Part shown: one piece after another, positions 10,621-21,790 of the stretch
How positions within the stretch are numbered: position 1 is the stretch's first letter
Layout: every line of letters starts with the position of its first letter
Source of the DNA: Mustela lutreola
Lineage: Eukaryota > Chordata > Mammalia > Carnivora > Mustelidae
NCBI RefSeq assembly: GCF_030435805.1
Contig: NC_081298.1
Coordinates: 26,524,501 to 26,588,500, forward strand
Length of the DNA stretch: 64,000 bases
Direction of reading: 5' to 3'
Program-made: the position numbers and the translations under genes
The notes under the pieces: model-generated
What the model saw: only the letters and a program-made list of their open reading frames with translations
Told to the model about the DNA's origin: nothing
The model's database searches: none

Positions 10621-10999
10621 GTGGGCAATATGCTAGGTACCAGGATAATTTGATAAATCAACTTGTATTTTTTGTCTCTATTTTCTCCTTCCCTTTCTGT
10701 ATTTCTTGCCTAGGGAAGGTTTGTGTTCAAAGCAGAAGTTGCTCCAAGACTCTTTCTTTTCTGGCTTCCATTCTCTATACATTTAAACAAGGGGGAACAG
10801 ATAGGGAAACTGTGGGCTCCCTAGGTCCAGTCCTGCTCACAGATGTGTTTTGTGTGAACTTTACCTTCACAGGCTCAACAACTGTTTTCGCTCTGTGGCC
10901 AAAGTTAAAACAGAGCAATTTCAAAACAAAAATTTGGACATTTGGCTTCTCTTGGACATTCATCTCGGCTATCTCAGGCTTGCATTTCCATGGGATGGG

Positions 11000-11245
11000 C
11001 ACTAATATTTACTGACTACCTACTGATGCCAGGCCCTACCTACTGATGCCAGCGCTTTCTTCCATGAGGTTGTCATTCAACCAGGGACAAGTATTATTCT
11101 TTTTTGTGGCTACAGAAGTGGGCAGTGTGGTTAAGTGGCTTGCCTAAGAACTCACAGGCAGTTAACAGCCGCACCACCAGAAGTGAACCCAGAGAGCAAA
11201 ACTGTAGAATGTGGTCTCCTAACCATTAGACCATGCTGCCTGATA
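11000..11245 (-). mobile_element. MIR SINE with a short tandem duplication
   Basis: Reverse MIR ('aagtggcttgcctaagaactcacaggcag', 'ctaaccattagaccatgctgcct'). Inside, ctacctactgatgccag is present twice in tandem (about 11017-11052). Confidence 0.75.
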
Positions 11246-11456
11246 AGCACTTTCGTGGGTTGAACTGAGCTCCTCGCTCTAGGTAGGGCATGTGTTTTCT
11301 AGTTACCAAGCTTCACACTTTTTTTTTGTTGTTGTTGTTGTTGAGTTTGTAAATTCTTGTTGTAGAGAGTGTAGCTCATTTCTTCCGAGGGCAAGGACAG
11401 CGGGAGACACAAAGGAACTCTAGGAGCTCTAGGAGGAAAGGAAGGTAATTTAATTT

Positions 11457-11681
11457 GTTTGTTTAAAGATTTTATGTATTTATTTGAGGAAGATGTATTT
11501 ATTTACTTACTTTATTTATATTGCGAGAGAGAGAAAGAGAGAGCGAGAGCACAAGCGGGGGGAGTGGCGGAGGGAGAGGGAGCTGAGCTGTGAGCCTGAC
11601 ATGGGGCTTGATCCTACGACCCTGGGATCATGACCTGAGCCTACTGCAGCCGCTTAACCAACTGAACCACGCAGATTCCCC
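11457..11681 (-). mobile_element. CanSINE, old subtype
   Basis: Reverse SINE with expanded tattt tail, body gagagagcgagagcacaagcgggg and head ending cagattcccc. Confidence 0.8.
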
Positions 11682-11750
11682 TCCTAACTTCTTCTTCCCC
11701 CCCTTCCTCCTTCCCCTCTTCTTCTCCTTCTTTTCCTCCTCCTCCTCCTT
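11682..11750. repeat. Polypyrimidine (CTT/CCT)n tract
   Basis: About 65 bases of almost pure C/T on the plus strand, between two SINEs. Low-complexity repeat. Confidence 0.85.
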
Positions 11751-11841
11751 TTAAGTAATCTATACCCCCAAAGGGGCTAAAAAACTCAAGACCCCGAGAT
11801 CAAGAGTCGCATAGTTTTCCAACTATGCCAGCCAGGCACCC
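11750..11841 (-). mobile_element. Short-type CanSINE
   Basis: Reverse copy of the compact subtype: taagtaatctatacccc...gaccccgagatcaagagtcgcat...ccaggcaccct. Confidence 0.8.
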
Positions 11842-11999
11842 TGAAATTAATTCAGTTTTTGAGAAAATAAAGAAATGAGTATTTCTTGCACACCTCAGTT
11901 TGGGGGTTGAAATTTAGATATGATGCAACAATCTGTAATTTTTAAAAAAAAATTCTGCTTTTATGAAGTTTTCTTTTTTGGTGTGTGTTTTGCATTAGA

Positions 12000-12120
12000 C
12001 TGGGAGCCCCTTGATGGCAGAATGACGTACTGAGTTCACCAGCATTCGCTCCGCACCTTTACTGTCTAGACAGCACCGGCCATAGAGCAGAAGCTCAATC
12101 ATCATCCTGGTTATTATAGC
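12000..12120 (+). mobile_element. L2 LINE 3' end
   Basis: 'ctgggagccccttgatggcag ... agcaccggccatagagcagaagctcaat' matches the L2 3' terminal region in sense orientation, well diverged. Confidence 0.6.
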
Positions 12121-12124
12121 GCAC

Positions 12125-12300
12125 ATGGTGGAGAGCACTTACTTCCCATGTATGGGGCCTGACATTTGTGGAAATAACTAGCCCCTTTGATCCTCACATC
12201 GCCCCCTGGGGGCAGGCATCTTCATGGTCCTCATTTACATTGAGGAATCTGAGGTACAGAAAAGCTAAGTCATTTGCCCAAGTTCCCATAGCCTGGTTCT
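12125..12300 (-). mobile_element. MIR SINE
   Basis: Reverse MIR: 'gatcctcacatcgcccc', 'gaggaatctgaggtacagaaaagctaagtcatttgcccaag'. Confidence 0.8.
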
Positions 12301-12819
12301 TGCCTAATAAATATTCATGAGCGAATGCCTGAGGGTCTGATTTCTGGAATATTCTTGCTGGCCTTCAGGCTTTCCCTCATCCTACACGGCTGTGTCCCAC
12401 AAGGTCGGAAGTACATGGGTCAGACCCAGGCAGGGGACTGTGTCAGAGAGTCCCTGAGGCCATGTCCTCACCTTAGAATGGTGATTGACCATCTTTTGTC
12501 ACATCTGGCCTCTCCTTCTAGCCTCTTCTCTCTTCATCCCCAGAATCATCCTACACTTCAACATACCAGTGACGCTAGGCTGCTAGATTCTTTCAGCTTC
12601 CCTGCTTTGGCTCAAACTCTTCCCCGAGCTGGCACCGTCTTCCCAATCCTGAGATTCCATTCTTCTACAAGGAGGAACTGGGAAGGGAGGCCACGTCTGT
12701 AAGCCACGTCATTCCCGGGTAATACTAAAACACTGGATTGCGTCTGGTCTCCAGCAGCCTTACGATGGTGGTGGTGCAGAAGGAGGCTGGAAGAATAGTA
12801 GTGTCCTCGTGCCTATCTC

Positions 12820-12945
12820 TCTGCTGGGGATGCAGAGTCCCAGAGAGAAGAAGGGACTTGGTAAAAGCAAAGCAGGGGATCAGATTCAGAAGTGTGCTAG
12901 ATTCTGGGCTCCTGGCCTCCCAGTCCAGAGCCCTTTCCACCGTGG
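12820..12945 (-). mobile_element. MIR SINE
   Basis: Reverse MIR: 'cccagagagaagaagggacttgg ... gggctcctggcctcccagtccagagccctttccaccg'. Confidence 0.7.
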
Positions 12946-13299
12946 GGCAGCAACTCTGTTCAGTGTTACGCAGAGAACAGGGCCTGACACACACCCCTCC
13001 AAAGAAAGCTCCTCAATTCTAATAGTGCCTGAAATTCTGTCATTGGAGATCACTTCCTTTGGGGGGCAAGGGGTGTTGAAGACTTTTTGGTCTCTAGGGG
13101 GCCCCAACTAATGATGAAAAGCCCCGTGAGGAGTCCTACACTAAGCTGATGTCGGCCTGTTCCCAGGAGGACGATCTGGCTGACAGGCAGCCAAGGGTGA
13201 GATGCCGTGGGAAGGAGATCCTGACTGAGGCCTGGAGGAATGTGGGAAGCACCAAGGCAGGCAGAAAAATGGGTCAGGGGTGGGGGGGTGGGGTTGTCA

Positions 13300-13430
13300 G
13301 CCAAAGGGCGTGGCAGCTGTGAGAGCCTTGGCCTGGGGACTCAGGAAGCTTAGCTTCCCCCTCAACGTGCTGTGTGATGTTGGGCAAGTCTCTTTCCTCC
13401 TTGGAGCTCTGATCTGGATCATTGCGCTGG
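13300..13430 (+). mobile_element. MIR SINE
   Basis: Sense MIR core 'cgtgctgtgtgatgttgggcaagtctctttcctccttgg'. Confidence 0.65.
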
Positions 13431-13659
13431 AGAAGAGTTGCTTCTGGTTTATCTTAAAGCTCTTGGTGTCAGGGAGTTGGGGCCCTGGGTGGTGGTTGCT
13501 GTGACAACTATCTCTGTGGAGACAGTGACCAAGGACACGGTCGCCATGACTATGGTCACGAGATCCAAGAGCCAACTGACTGGTTATCAGTTCTGCCTTG
13601 AGACAGCTTCCTCCCCGTCACTCCTTCCATCTCCCCTAAAATGCAGCATCTGTGGGGCT

Positions 13660-13830
13660 AGAGAGGCGTCAGGATCCAGGGACCTGCATCTCAGTGCTTT
13701 GTTTTCTACTGATGAGCCGTGTAACCTCAACTAAGACTTTGCTTCTCTCTGGGCCTTTTTCCACATCTGGAAAATGAAGAGGTTGCCCAAGGGCCCTCTC
13801 ACTCTAGATTCCTATCAATTTGCCTTTATG
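13660..13830 (+). mobile_element. MIR SINE
   Basis: Sense MIR: 'gatgagccgtgtaacctcaactaagactttgcttctctctgggcctttttccacatctggaaaatgaag'. Confidence 0.75.
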
Positions 13831-14920
13831 TGGGAGAAAAAGTTTCAAGCCAAAGTGTTGTTTCCAGGAATGATCTGAAAAGTTCTAACAACTGTTCTGA
13901 CCGTCACTCCCTGACCTGCCCACCCAGGCCGGGACTGCCCCTCTAGGCAGGGGTTACCCGTTTAGTGGCCAGAGGTGGGGAGGGCAGGCGAGTCCCGGAG
14001 GACAGTCCAGAGGGGCTGGCATGCTTGAGGGGTACCTGGAGGACACCCAGGGCAGGGGCTATGAACAATGAGGAGAAAAATAACCAAAATATTTTGGCGA
14101 CTGGTATGGCTGTCACTTCCCATACTGGCTGAACACGAGCCTCTGCTATATCTATAATGGTGGAATTACAGGCACGGTGAGTAGCGAAGGTTGGTGTTCT
14201 GAGCGGAGGGACCACACTGATGTCCACATGATCAAGCCATGGAGGAAGTCTGTGGCTCTCAAATGCTGCCCTCATCTGAGAGCAGGAACAAAATCCTTCT
14301 TCCTGGTCTCCGAACCTTCTCATTGGGTTGTGCACGCTCCCTAGAGGGTCAGAGTTGCCAGTGTCTCGATTCCAGGATGGCTGGTGCCCAGACCAGTGGG
14401 GAGGGCACAGCAGGAACTGGCAGAGCAGAGGAATCTAAGGAGGAAGCAGAGAGCTCAGGGGACGCGTGCTCCTCCTCTCCCAGGAGACCAGGCCCCGGGC
14501 CGATGCCAAACCCTTGGCCTCCGGGATCTGTTCCTTTCCACGCACTCCTAGCCCGCTTGTCTCTCTCAGCAGGACTTTGCAAACAGCGTCTCTGGATGGA
14601 CGGAAGGACGCGGCTGCTGCCTCCTCCCTGCACACTTTCTATTCCCAGCCCCGAGCCTCGGCCAGGGTTCCTCAGGAAAATTGGCTGAAAGAGACATTTT
14701 CCATACTCTTGACTCCTCTGCTGGGTAGCTGTCCCTGCCTCCTCTCTCTCCAGCTTCTCCTCCATCTGGTCACCGGGACCTAGAAGGAGGGGAGATACTT
14801 GGTCTGCTGGATGCTACTTCCTGACCCCTTAATTTTGTATGCCATTTTATCTTCTTGGGCCTCAGTTTCTTAATCTATGAAAAGGGGTAGCTACCCTGAG
14901 AAGCAGGCTTGGGAGTCAGT
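13831..14920. other. Unique intergenic sequence, moderately GC-rich
   Basis: No gene was recognised. Overlapping frames on both strands at 14239-14783 follow local GC content and match nothing I know. A short MIR-like piece lies at about 14840-14890. Confidence 0.45.
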
Positions 14921-14924
14921 CATT

Positions 14925-15236
14925 TAAAAAATATATATTTTATTCTTTTTTTTTTTTTTAAATTTTATTTATTTGACAGAGAGAGGGATCACAAGTAAGC
15001 AGAGGGGCAGGCAGAGGAGGGCGGGGAGCAGGCTCCCTGCTGAGTAGAGAGCCTGATGTGGGGCTCGATCCCAGAACCCTGAGATCAAGACCTGACCTGA
15101 AGGCAAAGGCTAAACCCCCTGAGCCACCCAGGTGTCCCTAATATTTTATTCTTAAGTAAACTGTACACCCAACATGGGGCTGGAGCCTGGAGATCAAGAA
15201 TTGCATGCTCTACCAATGGAGCCAGCCAGGCATTCC
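14925..15236 (-). mobile_element. Short-type CanSINE split by a nested CanSINE
   Basis: The outer element ends 'cttaagtaaactgtacacccaacatggggctggagcc...gccaggcattcc'. The inner SINE occupies 14948-15140. Confidence 0.85.
14948..15140 (-). mobile_element. Nested CanSINE with 13-bp target duplication
   Basis: Reverse SINE flanked by atattttattctt at 14935-14947 and 15141-15153, inside an older reverse SINE. Confidence 0.9.
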
Positions 15237-15425
15237 GGGAGTCAGACATTCTTTGATTTAATCCTTAGCTCAGCTGGTAACTTAACTGTGTGACTTTGGA
15301 CAAGATACTCAATACCTCGGAGCCTCAGTTTTCCCCATCTGTAAATGCTGTTGTCTCTTAACTGTTGTGGGTGTTAATGCAATAAGCTGCAGAAAGTGCC
15401 CTGCACATGGCAAGTCTCAATGAAG
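15237..15425 (+). mobile_element. MIR SINE
   Basis: Sense MIR: 'gtaacttaactgtgtgactttggacaagatactcaatacctcggagcctcagttttccccatctgtaaatg', with 3' part 'agtgccctgcacatggcaagtctcaatgaa'. Confidence 0.85.
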
Positions 15426-15437
15426 ACCTGTTTTTTT

Positions 15438-15635
15438 TTCTTTTTTTTTTTAAGATTTTATTTATTTATTTGACAGATGGAGATTACAAGTAGGCAGAGA
15501 GGTAGGCGGGGCCGGGGAAACAGACTCCCTGCTGAGCAGAGAGCCCGATGCGATGCCGGGCTCGATCCCAGGACCCTGAGATCATGACCTGAGCTGAAGG
15601 CAGAGGCTTAACCCACTGAGCCACCCAGGTGCCCC
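15438..15635 (-). mobile_element. CanSINE
   Basis: Reverse SINE, head ending gtgcccc. Flanks gaagacctgttttttt and gaagacgtgttttttt form the target duplication, with one difference. Confidence 0.9.
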
Positions 15636-15689
15636 GAAGACGTGTTTTTTAAAATTAATTGTTATCGGAGCCTTCTTGGTACCAGATGT

Positions 15690-15850
15690 CAGGGGCTTTA
15701 CGTACCTGATTCCTAAGCCATATAACACCTGTGCAAAGTGTTTGTCATGCCCTTTGTAAAGCTGAGGGTCCAAAGGTTCAGAGAAGCTAAATAACGTGTC
15801 GCAGATATCAAATGGCTGAGCAGAGGGATTCAAACTCAGATCTGATTCCA
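15690..15850 (-). mobile_element. MIR SINE
   Basis: Reverse MIR: 'tttgtaaagctgagggtccaaaggttcagagaagctaaataacgtgtcgcagatatcaaatggctgagcag'. Confidence 0.65.
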
Positions 15851-16119
15851 GATTTCCTTCTCTAACCAAGGCTCTGATAACTGGAAGAAAGGACACCTAT
15901 TTGCTTCAGGGAGATAATGAAAATGAGAATGGGTTTGGCTGAGATTTTAATCCAGCCCTTCAAGCTGTAATTTCAAAGTTTCAGCTGGGGTTTTCGGCAT
16001 CTAAGGGGCACAGCCATTGAGAGGAATATTGCTAAACTTTGTTACAGACTAAGCAATGAGACATCTTCATTTCCAACCTTCCTTCTGCCTGTGCCCAAGA
16101 AAATGTCAAATGAGAAAAA

Positions 16120-16435
16120 ACTAGTTATATGTAGTGTGGTCATGGTGTGAGGAATTGGGCACTGTTGGTCTGAATATACAAAAAAAGCAGCCCTTTTTTG
16201 GAGGGCAATTTGGCAGTGTCTGATAAAATATAAAATATACTTTTTCTTTGACCTAGTAGATTTGCATTTGGTAATTTTCCCTCTTTGTCCAAAAATAGTC
16301 ACTGCCACACTGTTTGCAAGGGCAAAACATTTACGGTAACATAATGTTCTTCAAAGGGTACACTGTGTACATCCATAATGTGGAATATTTTATACCCATG
16401 AAAAAGAACAAGGTTAAAAAAAAACCAAGACAGTG
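16120..16435 (+). mobile_element. L1M LINE fragment (ORF2 3' end region)
   Basis: 'ttttttggagggcaatttggcagtgtctgataaaatataaaatatac' and 'gtacatccataatgtggaatattttatacccatgaaaaagaacaagg' are the end of L1 ORF2 in sense orientation. Confidence 0.85.
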
Positions 16436-16622
16436 GGCGCACCTGGGTGGCTCAGTGGGTTAAAGCCCCTGCCTTGGGCTCAGGTCTTGATCCCGGGGTC
16501 CTGAGATCTAGCCCTGCATCGGGCTCTCTGCCCAGTGAGGAGCCTGCTTCCCTTCTTCTCTCTCTGCCTGCCTCTCTGCCTACTTGTGATGTCTCTCTGT
16601 CAAATAAATAAATAAAATCTTT
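16436..16622 (+). mobile_element. CanSINE
   Basis: Head gggcgcacctgggtggctcagtggg, tail caaataaataaataaaatctt. The following SINE inserted in its tail. Confidence 0.9.
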
Positions 16623-16810
16623 TTTTTTAAAGATTTTATTTATTTATTTGTCAGAGAGAGAGCGAGAGCGAGCACAGGCAGACAGAGTAGAAAGCAGAGT
16701 CAGAGTCTCCGCGGAGCAAGGAGCCCGATGTGGGACTCGATTCCAGGACGCTGGGACCATGACCCGAGCCGAAGGCAGCTGCTCAACCAACCGAGCCACC
16801 CAGGCGTCCC
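16623..16810 (-). mobile_element. CanSINE inserted in the tail of another
   Basis: Reverse SINE of the gcgagcacaggcagacagag type with head ending gcgtccc. Flanked by aataaaatctt at 16612-16622 and 16811-16821, taken from the host SINE tail. Confidence 0.9.
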
Positions 16811-17028
16811 AATAAAATCTTAAAAAAAAAAAACAACAAAAAAAACAAGACAGACAGAAATCAGAATAGATACAATACGATTATAATCAGAGATTTCAAC
16901 GTGCCTTTCTCAGCAATTGGTGAAACAGTTGGAATAAGCACATGGAATATTTGAACATCATTGGTAATTACCTTGACCTAATTGACAGTTTATAACACTA
17001 CATCCAGTAATGGCAGAATGAATACTCT

Positions 17029-17227
17029 TTTTTTTTTTTTTTTAAAGATTTTATTTATTTATTTGACAGACAGAGATCACAAGTAGGCAGAGAGGCAGGC
17101 AGAGAGGGAGGGGGAAGCAGGTTCCCCGCTGAGCAGAGAGCCCGATGGAGGGCTCGATCCCAGAACCCTGAGATCATGACCTGAGCCAAAGGCAGAGGCT
17201 TAACCCACTGAGACAACCAGGTGCCCC
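17029..17227 (-). mobile_element. CanSINE in L1
   Basis: Reverse SINE, head ending gtgcccc. Flanked by agaatgaatact / agaatgaatatt. Confidence 0.9.
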
Positions 17228-17611
17228 CAGAATGAATATTATTTTCAAGTACACTAGGGAACATGGATTGTGGTAGGCCAGATGGTGAGCTATAAAACAA
17301 GCCTCAAATTGAATTAGAAATAATGACCATGAAGATAGGTAGAGCCCCCCCCCCCCATATTTGGGCATTAAACAACATACTTCTGAATAACCTATGGGAA
17401 GAAGAAATCACAGAGGCTATTTTGAACTGAACGATTGTGAAAACGCAACAATCCAAAATTCTGGGCTGCACCTACAGCAGTGCATAGAGGGAAATTTACA
17501 GCTTTATATAAATTATATAGCTTTTTTTCTAAAATAGCTTTAAAGGCTCATATTAGAAGAGAGAGTTATCAAATAAATGATGTAATTTCCTATTTTAAGA
17601 AGCTGGTAAAA

Positions 17612-17768
17612 AGGGGTCCTTGGGTGGCTCAGTTAGTTAAGCATCTTTCTTGATGCTTAACCTGATCATGGGTACCTGATCAGCAGACAGCCTACTTTTC
17701 CCTTTCCCACTCCTCCTGCTTGTGCTCTCTCTCTCTCTCTGTCAAATGAATAACATCTTTAAAAAAAG
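17612..17768 (+). mobile_element. CanSINE in L1
   Basis: Sense SINE ggggtccttgggtggctcagttag ... tgtcaaatgaataacatctttaaaaaaa. Flanked by aagctggtaaaaa / aagctagaaaaa. Confidence 0.85.
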
Positions 17769-17819
17769 GAAGCTAGAAAAAGAAAAAAATAAACCTCAAA
17801 ATTGCAAGGTAAATTTTTA

Positions 17820-18032
17820 ATTTATTTTATTTTATCTTTTTAAAGATTTTATTTATTTGACACAGAGAGAGAGAGGAAGAGAGAGAAAGCATAAGCAGGA
17901 GGAACAGCAGACAACAGAGAAGCAGGCTCCCCGCTGAGCAAGGAGTCCTATGTGGGGCTCCATCCCAGGATCCTGGGATCATGACCTGAGCTGAAGGCAG
18001 ATGCTCAACCCACTGAGCCACCCAGGTGCTCC
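17820..18032 (-). mobile_element. CanSINE in L1
   Basis: Reverse SINE with (ttta)n tail. Flanked by gcaaggtaaattt / acaaggtaaattt, inserted in the same L1. Confidence 0.85.
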
Positions 18033-18119
18033 ACAAGGTAAATTTATATGTACCAGCTTCAATAGAAAGCCAGGGCACATTGAATGAAAAAAGCAAATTA
18101 TATGTAATATATAGATATC

Positions 18120-18550
18120 ATGGCAGAAATTGCTTGTTGCCTCTCAATGTCCATCCTCCCATTCTTTAAACAACGAATCCCTGATTTTGAGCTGACACGT
18201 GACTATTCAAGATAAAATACATTTCCTAGACCCCTTTGCAATCAACTGTGGAGATGTGACTGAGCACTGGCCAATGAGATGTAATCAGAAGTCAGGTGCG
18301 TGCGTACCTTCTGAGAGGCTGTGCCCCTCCCTCCCTTCTTGTTCCCTCCCACTTCCTGCTGGCGGGGTTGTGGACGTGACTGTTAAAGCTTGAGCAGCCT
18401 TACTGACTTAAGACGTGGAACCACAAGATAGAAGCAGTCGTCGTCCCTGCCACACCAGCTTTGGGCTGCCTGCTTCTGAACTTCCTTTACAACGATGGAG
18501 AAATATATTTCCATCACTGCTATTTTAGGTTTCATTTCTTGCCAATGAAC
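18120..18550 (+). mobile_element. Ancient LTR fossil (MaLR/ERVL-like)
   Basis: Phrases such as 'ctagacccctttgcaatcaactgtggagatgtgactgagc...ggccaatgagatgtaatcagaag' and 'gccacaccagctttgggctgcctgcttctgaacttc' resemble a mammal-wide LTR. The subfamily was not determined. It predates carnivores and is a solitary, decayed copy. Confidence 0.55.
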
Positions 18551-18659
18551 TTAGTGCCCACACTTATAACTATGATTCCATTTATGTGAAAAATAGCAAG
18601 CAAACCTATATATATAGATCAAATAGATGATTTTGACTTTGGTACAGAAACCCCCAAGA

Positions 18660-19350
18660 TAATTTGCTTCTGGACCGAAGACATATTATCTTACATAACA
18701 ATAAGTCCAGAGGTGGAGCAGCTTGATTCAGTGATGGGTAATTCAGTGACTTGACTTCATCATGAAGGATCTTTCTAGCTTGCCGTCCTCTTGATTAGAT
18801 CCTGTTGCAACTGGGAACTGGGGCTACAGTTCCAGGCATTACATTGATAAATTACAATGACCAAGAGAAGGAAAAGGATGGTTTCTTCCTGATGTAGCTC
18901 TGTTTATTTTCCAGCTCTTTTTTAAGAGAAAATAAACTTTTTTCTAAAACCTTCCTGCAAAACTTCCTTCACATCTTATTGGCCATAGCTGGGTTGTAAG
19001 TCCATCTTTAAACCAGTCTCTGGTTTACAGCAATTGAGATTTATTTTTGATCCCTTCAAAAAGAGAATAACCAAGCAAAATCGTGGCTCTTACAGTGTGA
19101 AAGAAAAGAAAAATGGCCAAATGTCTGCTATATATGTATATGGGCTGAAAAATCCATAAGGAGCCCTGAACTTTTCATGGTGGGAACCCCCGGGGGAGAG
19201 AAGTGGGACTGGGGGAGAAAGGAATTCAGTGGCAAATCCTAACGTTGCCTCTTCAGCGATCTTCCCCACTTCTCCTTTCTTCACAAAAGCCATTTTGTCA
19301 GGACAGCAAAGGGATGACTCATGACTGGCGCAAACCCACTGTGGCAACCT
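18660..19350. other. Unique or unclassified intergenic sequence
   Basis: AT-rich; nothing coding was recognised. Confidence 0.4.
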
Positions 19351-19359
19351 CTTTCCACA

Positions 19360-19790
19360 GAGTCTCTCTCTCCACTCCGCTACAGCTAGCGGTGGTCAGG
19401 AGACACAGTTTGGCCAGTGAGATATGAAGGGAAACCGCTGGGAGAATGAATTCCCCTTCGGTAAAAAAAAAAAAACAACAACCCTCTTTCTGACCTTTCC
19501 CCTTCCATTCTTGCTTGGGATACAGGTGTGAAGATGTAATGTTTGGAGTTGTTGCAGCCATATGGTAACCATGAAAGAAATGCTGAGATAATTATGGAGA
19601 TGCAGACCCCGTGTCCTGGCATTTTTAAGGCCTCCAGACATCTTGTTAGAAAATATCCTTATAAGGAGTTCTGTCCTGGGTAGCAGAGGGCAGCTTAGCA
19701 GATAAATGCATCTTTACTTTTTACCATATATTTTCTGTTGTTTTGATTTATTCTTATTATTAAGAGGCATTATGTTTGTAACTCAAAGTT
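19360..19790 (+). mobile_element. Possible ancient LTR fossil
   Basis: 'tttggccagtgagatatgaagggaaaccgctggg' and 'gggatacaggtgtgaagatgtaatg...cagccatatggtaacc' resemble the same broad group of mammal-wide LTRs as the copy at 18.1 kb. Decayed; family uncertain. Confidence 0.4.
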
Positions 19791-20002
19791 CACTTTAAAA
19801 AATATACTACTTGGCATTGGGCACCTTTGGTATCCCAATAGGCTTGAAGAGTCACTCTTGGAAAGGAGGGGCGGGAGGAGTTAAACAAAGGGAACAAGCT
19901 GTTCCTTATAATTAAGTACGAGCTTCATGGTCTGAGAGTTGACCTTGCAGATGGGGGGAATGGCTGAGAATACATTTCTCTATCACTATTTGGGTTTAGA
20001 CC

Positions 20003-20290
20003 AGAGGTTACAAACTGTGGGCCTCTGGTCAGAATCTGGTTGGTGGACATGTTTTGCTTATACTACCCAGGATTTCTAAAAATTAAAATTAGCAATTAGA
20101 GGCGCCTGGGTGCCTCAGTCGTTAAGTGTCTGCTTTCAGCTCAGGTCATGATCCCAGGGTTCTGGGATCGAGCCCCTCATCAGGCTCCCTGCTCAGAGGG
20201 AAGCCTGGAGACTCAATCAGTATTTAAGAATTAGGATACTTCACATACCTATCTGGCTTGCTGGCTTTCTTGGAAAAACTGAAGTTTCAG
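20003..20290 (+). mobile_element. Possible old hAT-type DNA transposon fragment
   Basis: 'ggttacaaactgtgggcctctggtcagaatctggttggtgg' followed after a SINE by 'agtatttaagaattaggatacttcacatacctatctggcttgc' resembles an old non-autonomous hAT element. Family not named with confidence. Confidence 0.35.
20101..20208 (+). mobile_element. CanSINE, 3'-truncated
   Basis: Head ggcgcctgggtgcctcagtcgttaag through gagcccctcatcaggctccctgctcag, lacking the tail. Confidence 0.85.
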
Positions 20291-21039
20291 GCAATGCTGG
20301 GTTCATTTTCAAGCCGCAGTAATTGCCAGCTTTGATCTGTCGCTCCCTTTACACAAGGCAGGTGCTCCCCACAGACCACAGACCTTGGTGCTCCCTAATG
20401 TCTGCTTCTCCAGTCTATTTCACTGATGTATATTACCTAGCTGACTCTGTGAGCATTTGTGCTAGTGACCCCTGGGTTTGGGGTTTAGAATTAAGGCACA
20501 ATATGTAGTATGTAAGATTCAACAATTGCTTCCTAGGCAACTGGCCATGTACAAGGTATGTATCCTCATTCACATAGGTGGGCACATCTTGCAGAAGGCT
20601 GGATTTGGAGAAGGCTGTTCTCTAGGCTGTTCTGTAAAACTAGAAGAGCTAAGGGCACCCTTAACTGCCCTGCTGTGTCACTTGGGGTCCTAACCCAGAC
20701 TTCTGAAGATGCAGTGCTGGGGAAGAGGGGTAATTCTGAGGCAAGACCGCCATCTGTGGCTAAAGAGTAAGGTTTTCTGAAAAGTAGATGGAGATTTGCC
20801 CAGTGGAGGTCTGAAGAAGCTGGTATTCCTGGAAAGAAGCATGAGCCCGAGGAAGGGAGGCGAGGTCAGATTCTAGGAATGGTATTCTACTGCCCCCAAC
20901 ACCTCCTTAGGAGGGAAGCCCTTCAGGTTACAGTTTTCTCTATTTATTCACTGGACCAAGACTGAGTGTGTGTAATATGTGTGTGTTGGGGGAGAGCGCA
21001 GACCCAACCACTACCTTGCTACATCCTCCATTCTATCCT

Positions 21040-21790
21040 GCTGCGATAGACAAAAAACCAGTTCCCCAAAACGTCCATATCCTATTCCCTGGAACCTATG
21101 AATATGTTATGTTACATAGCAAAAGGGAATTAAGGTCACAGATAGAATTATTTGCTAATATGCTGACTTTATTATTTTTTAATTTAAAAAAGATTTGATT
21201 TATTTGACACAGAGAGAGACAACAGCAAGAGAGAGAACATAAGCAGGGGGAGCGGGGAGAGGGAATGCAGGGCTCCATGCCTGGACCCTGGGATCATGAT
21301 CTGAGCCAAAGGCAGACGCTTAACCAACTGAGCCATCCAGGTGTCCCCCACACTGACTTTAAAATAGGAAGTTATCCTGGTAAGTTTGCAGATAGAATTG
21401 TTTGCTAATCTGCTGACTTTAATCCAGGGAAGTTATCCTGGATTATCAAGGTGATCTGAATGTGATCACAAGGGTGGGGAGGGAGGCCGACGAGGGAGAA
21501 TCAGAGGGATGGAACTAAGAGATGGACTTGGCCTGAAAGTTGTCGGCTTTGATGATGGAGGGAGGGTCATGAGTCAAGGAAAGTGGTCAGCTTCTAGAAG
21601 CTGGGGAGGCCAGGAAACAGATTCTCCTCTAGAGCCTCCAGAGAAGAATGCAGCCTTGCTGACACCTTGATTTTAGCCCAGTGAGACCCGCGTTGGACTT
21701 CTACCATAAAGAACCGTAAGAAGATAGATTTGTGCTGTGTTAGGACACTGCGTTTGCGGGGATTTCCTTACAGTAACAACAGGAAGTAAA
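21040..21790 (+). mobile_element. MaLR-type (MLT1-like) LTR fossil
   Basis: Text such as 'atcctattccctggaacctatgaatatgttatgttacatagcaaaagg', 'cagcttctagaagctgg', 'gaatgcagccttgctgacaccttgattttagcccagtgagacc' is typical of mammal-wide MaLR LTRs. Solitary, decayed, older than the carnivore radiation. It carries a SINE insertion at 21178-21347 and an internal duplication. Confidence 0.7.
21178..21347 (-). mobile_element. CanSINE inside an LTR fossil
   Basis: Reverse SINE, tail attttttaatttaaaaaagattt, head ending gtgtcccc. Confidence 0.85.

Larger units (their letters stand above)
16860..18110 (+). mobile_element. L1M LINE ORF2 fragment split by three SINEs
   Basis: Sense L1 ORF2 text ('gagatttcaac', 'ttgacctaattgacag', 'gccagatggtgagctataaaacaagcctc', 'cattaaacaacatacttctgaataacc', 'gtgcatagagggaaatttacagcttt'). 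It is interrupted at 17029-17227, 17612-17768 and 17820-18032. Very diverged with no open frame. Confidence 0.85.
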
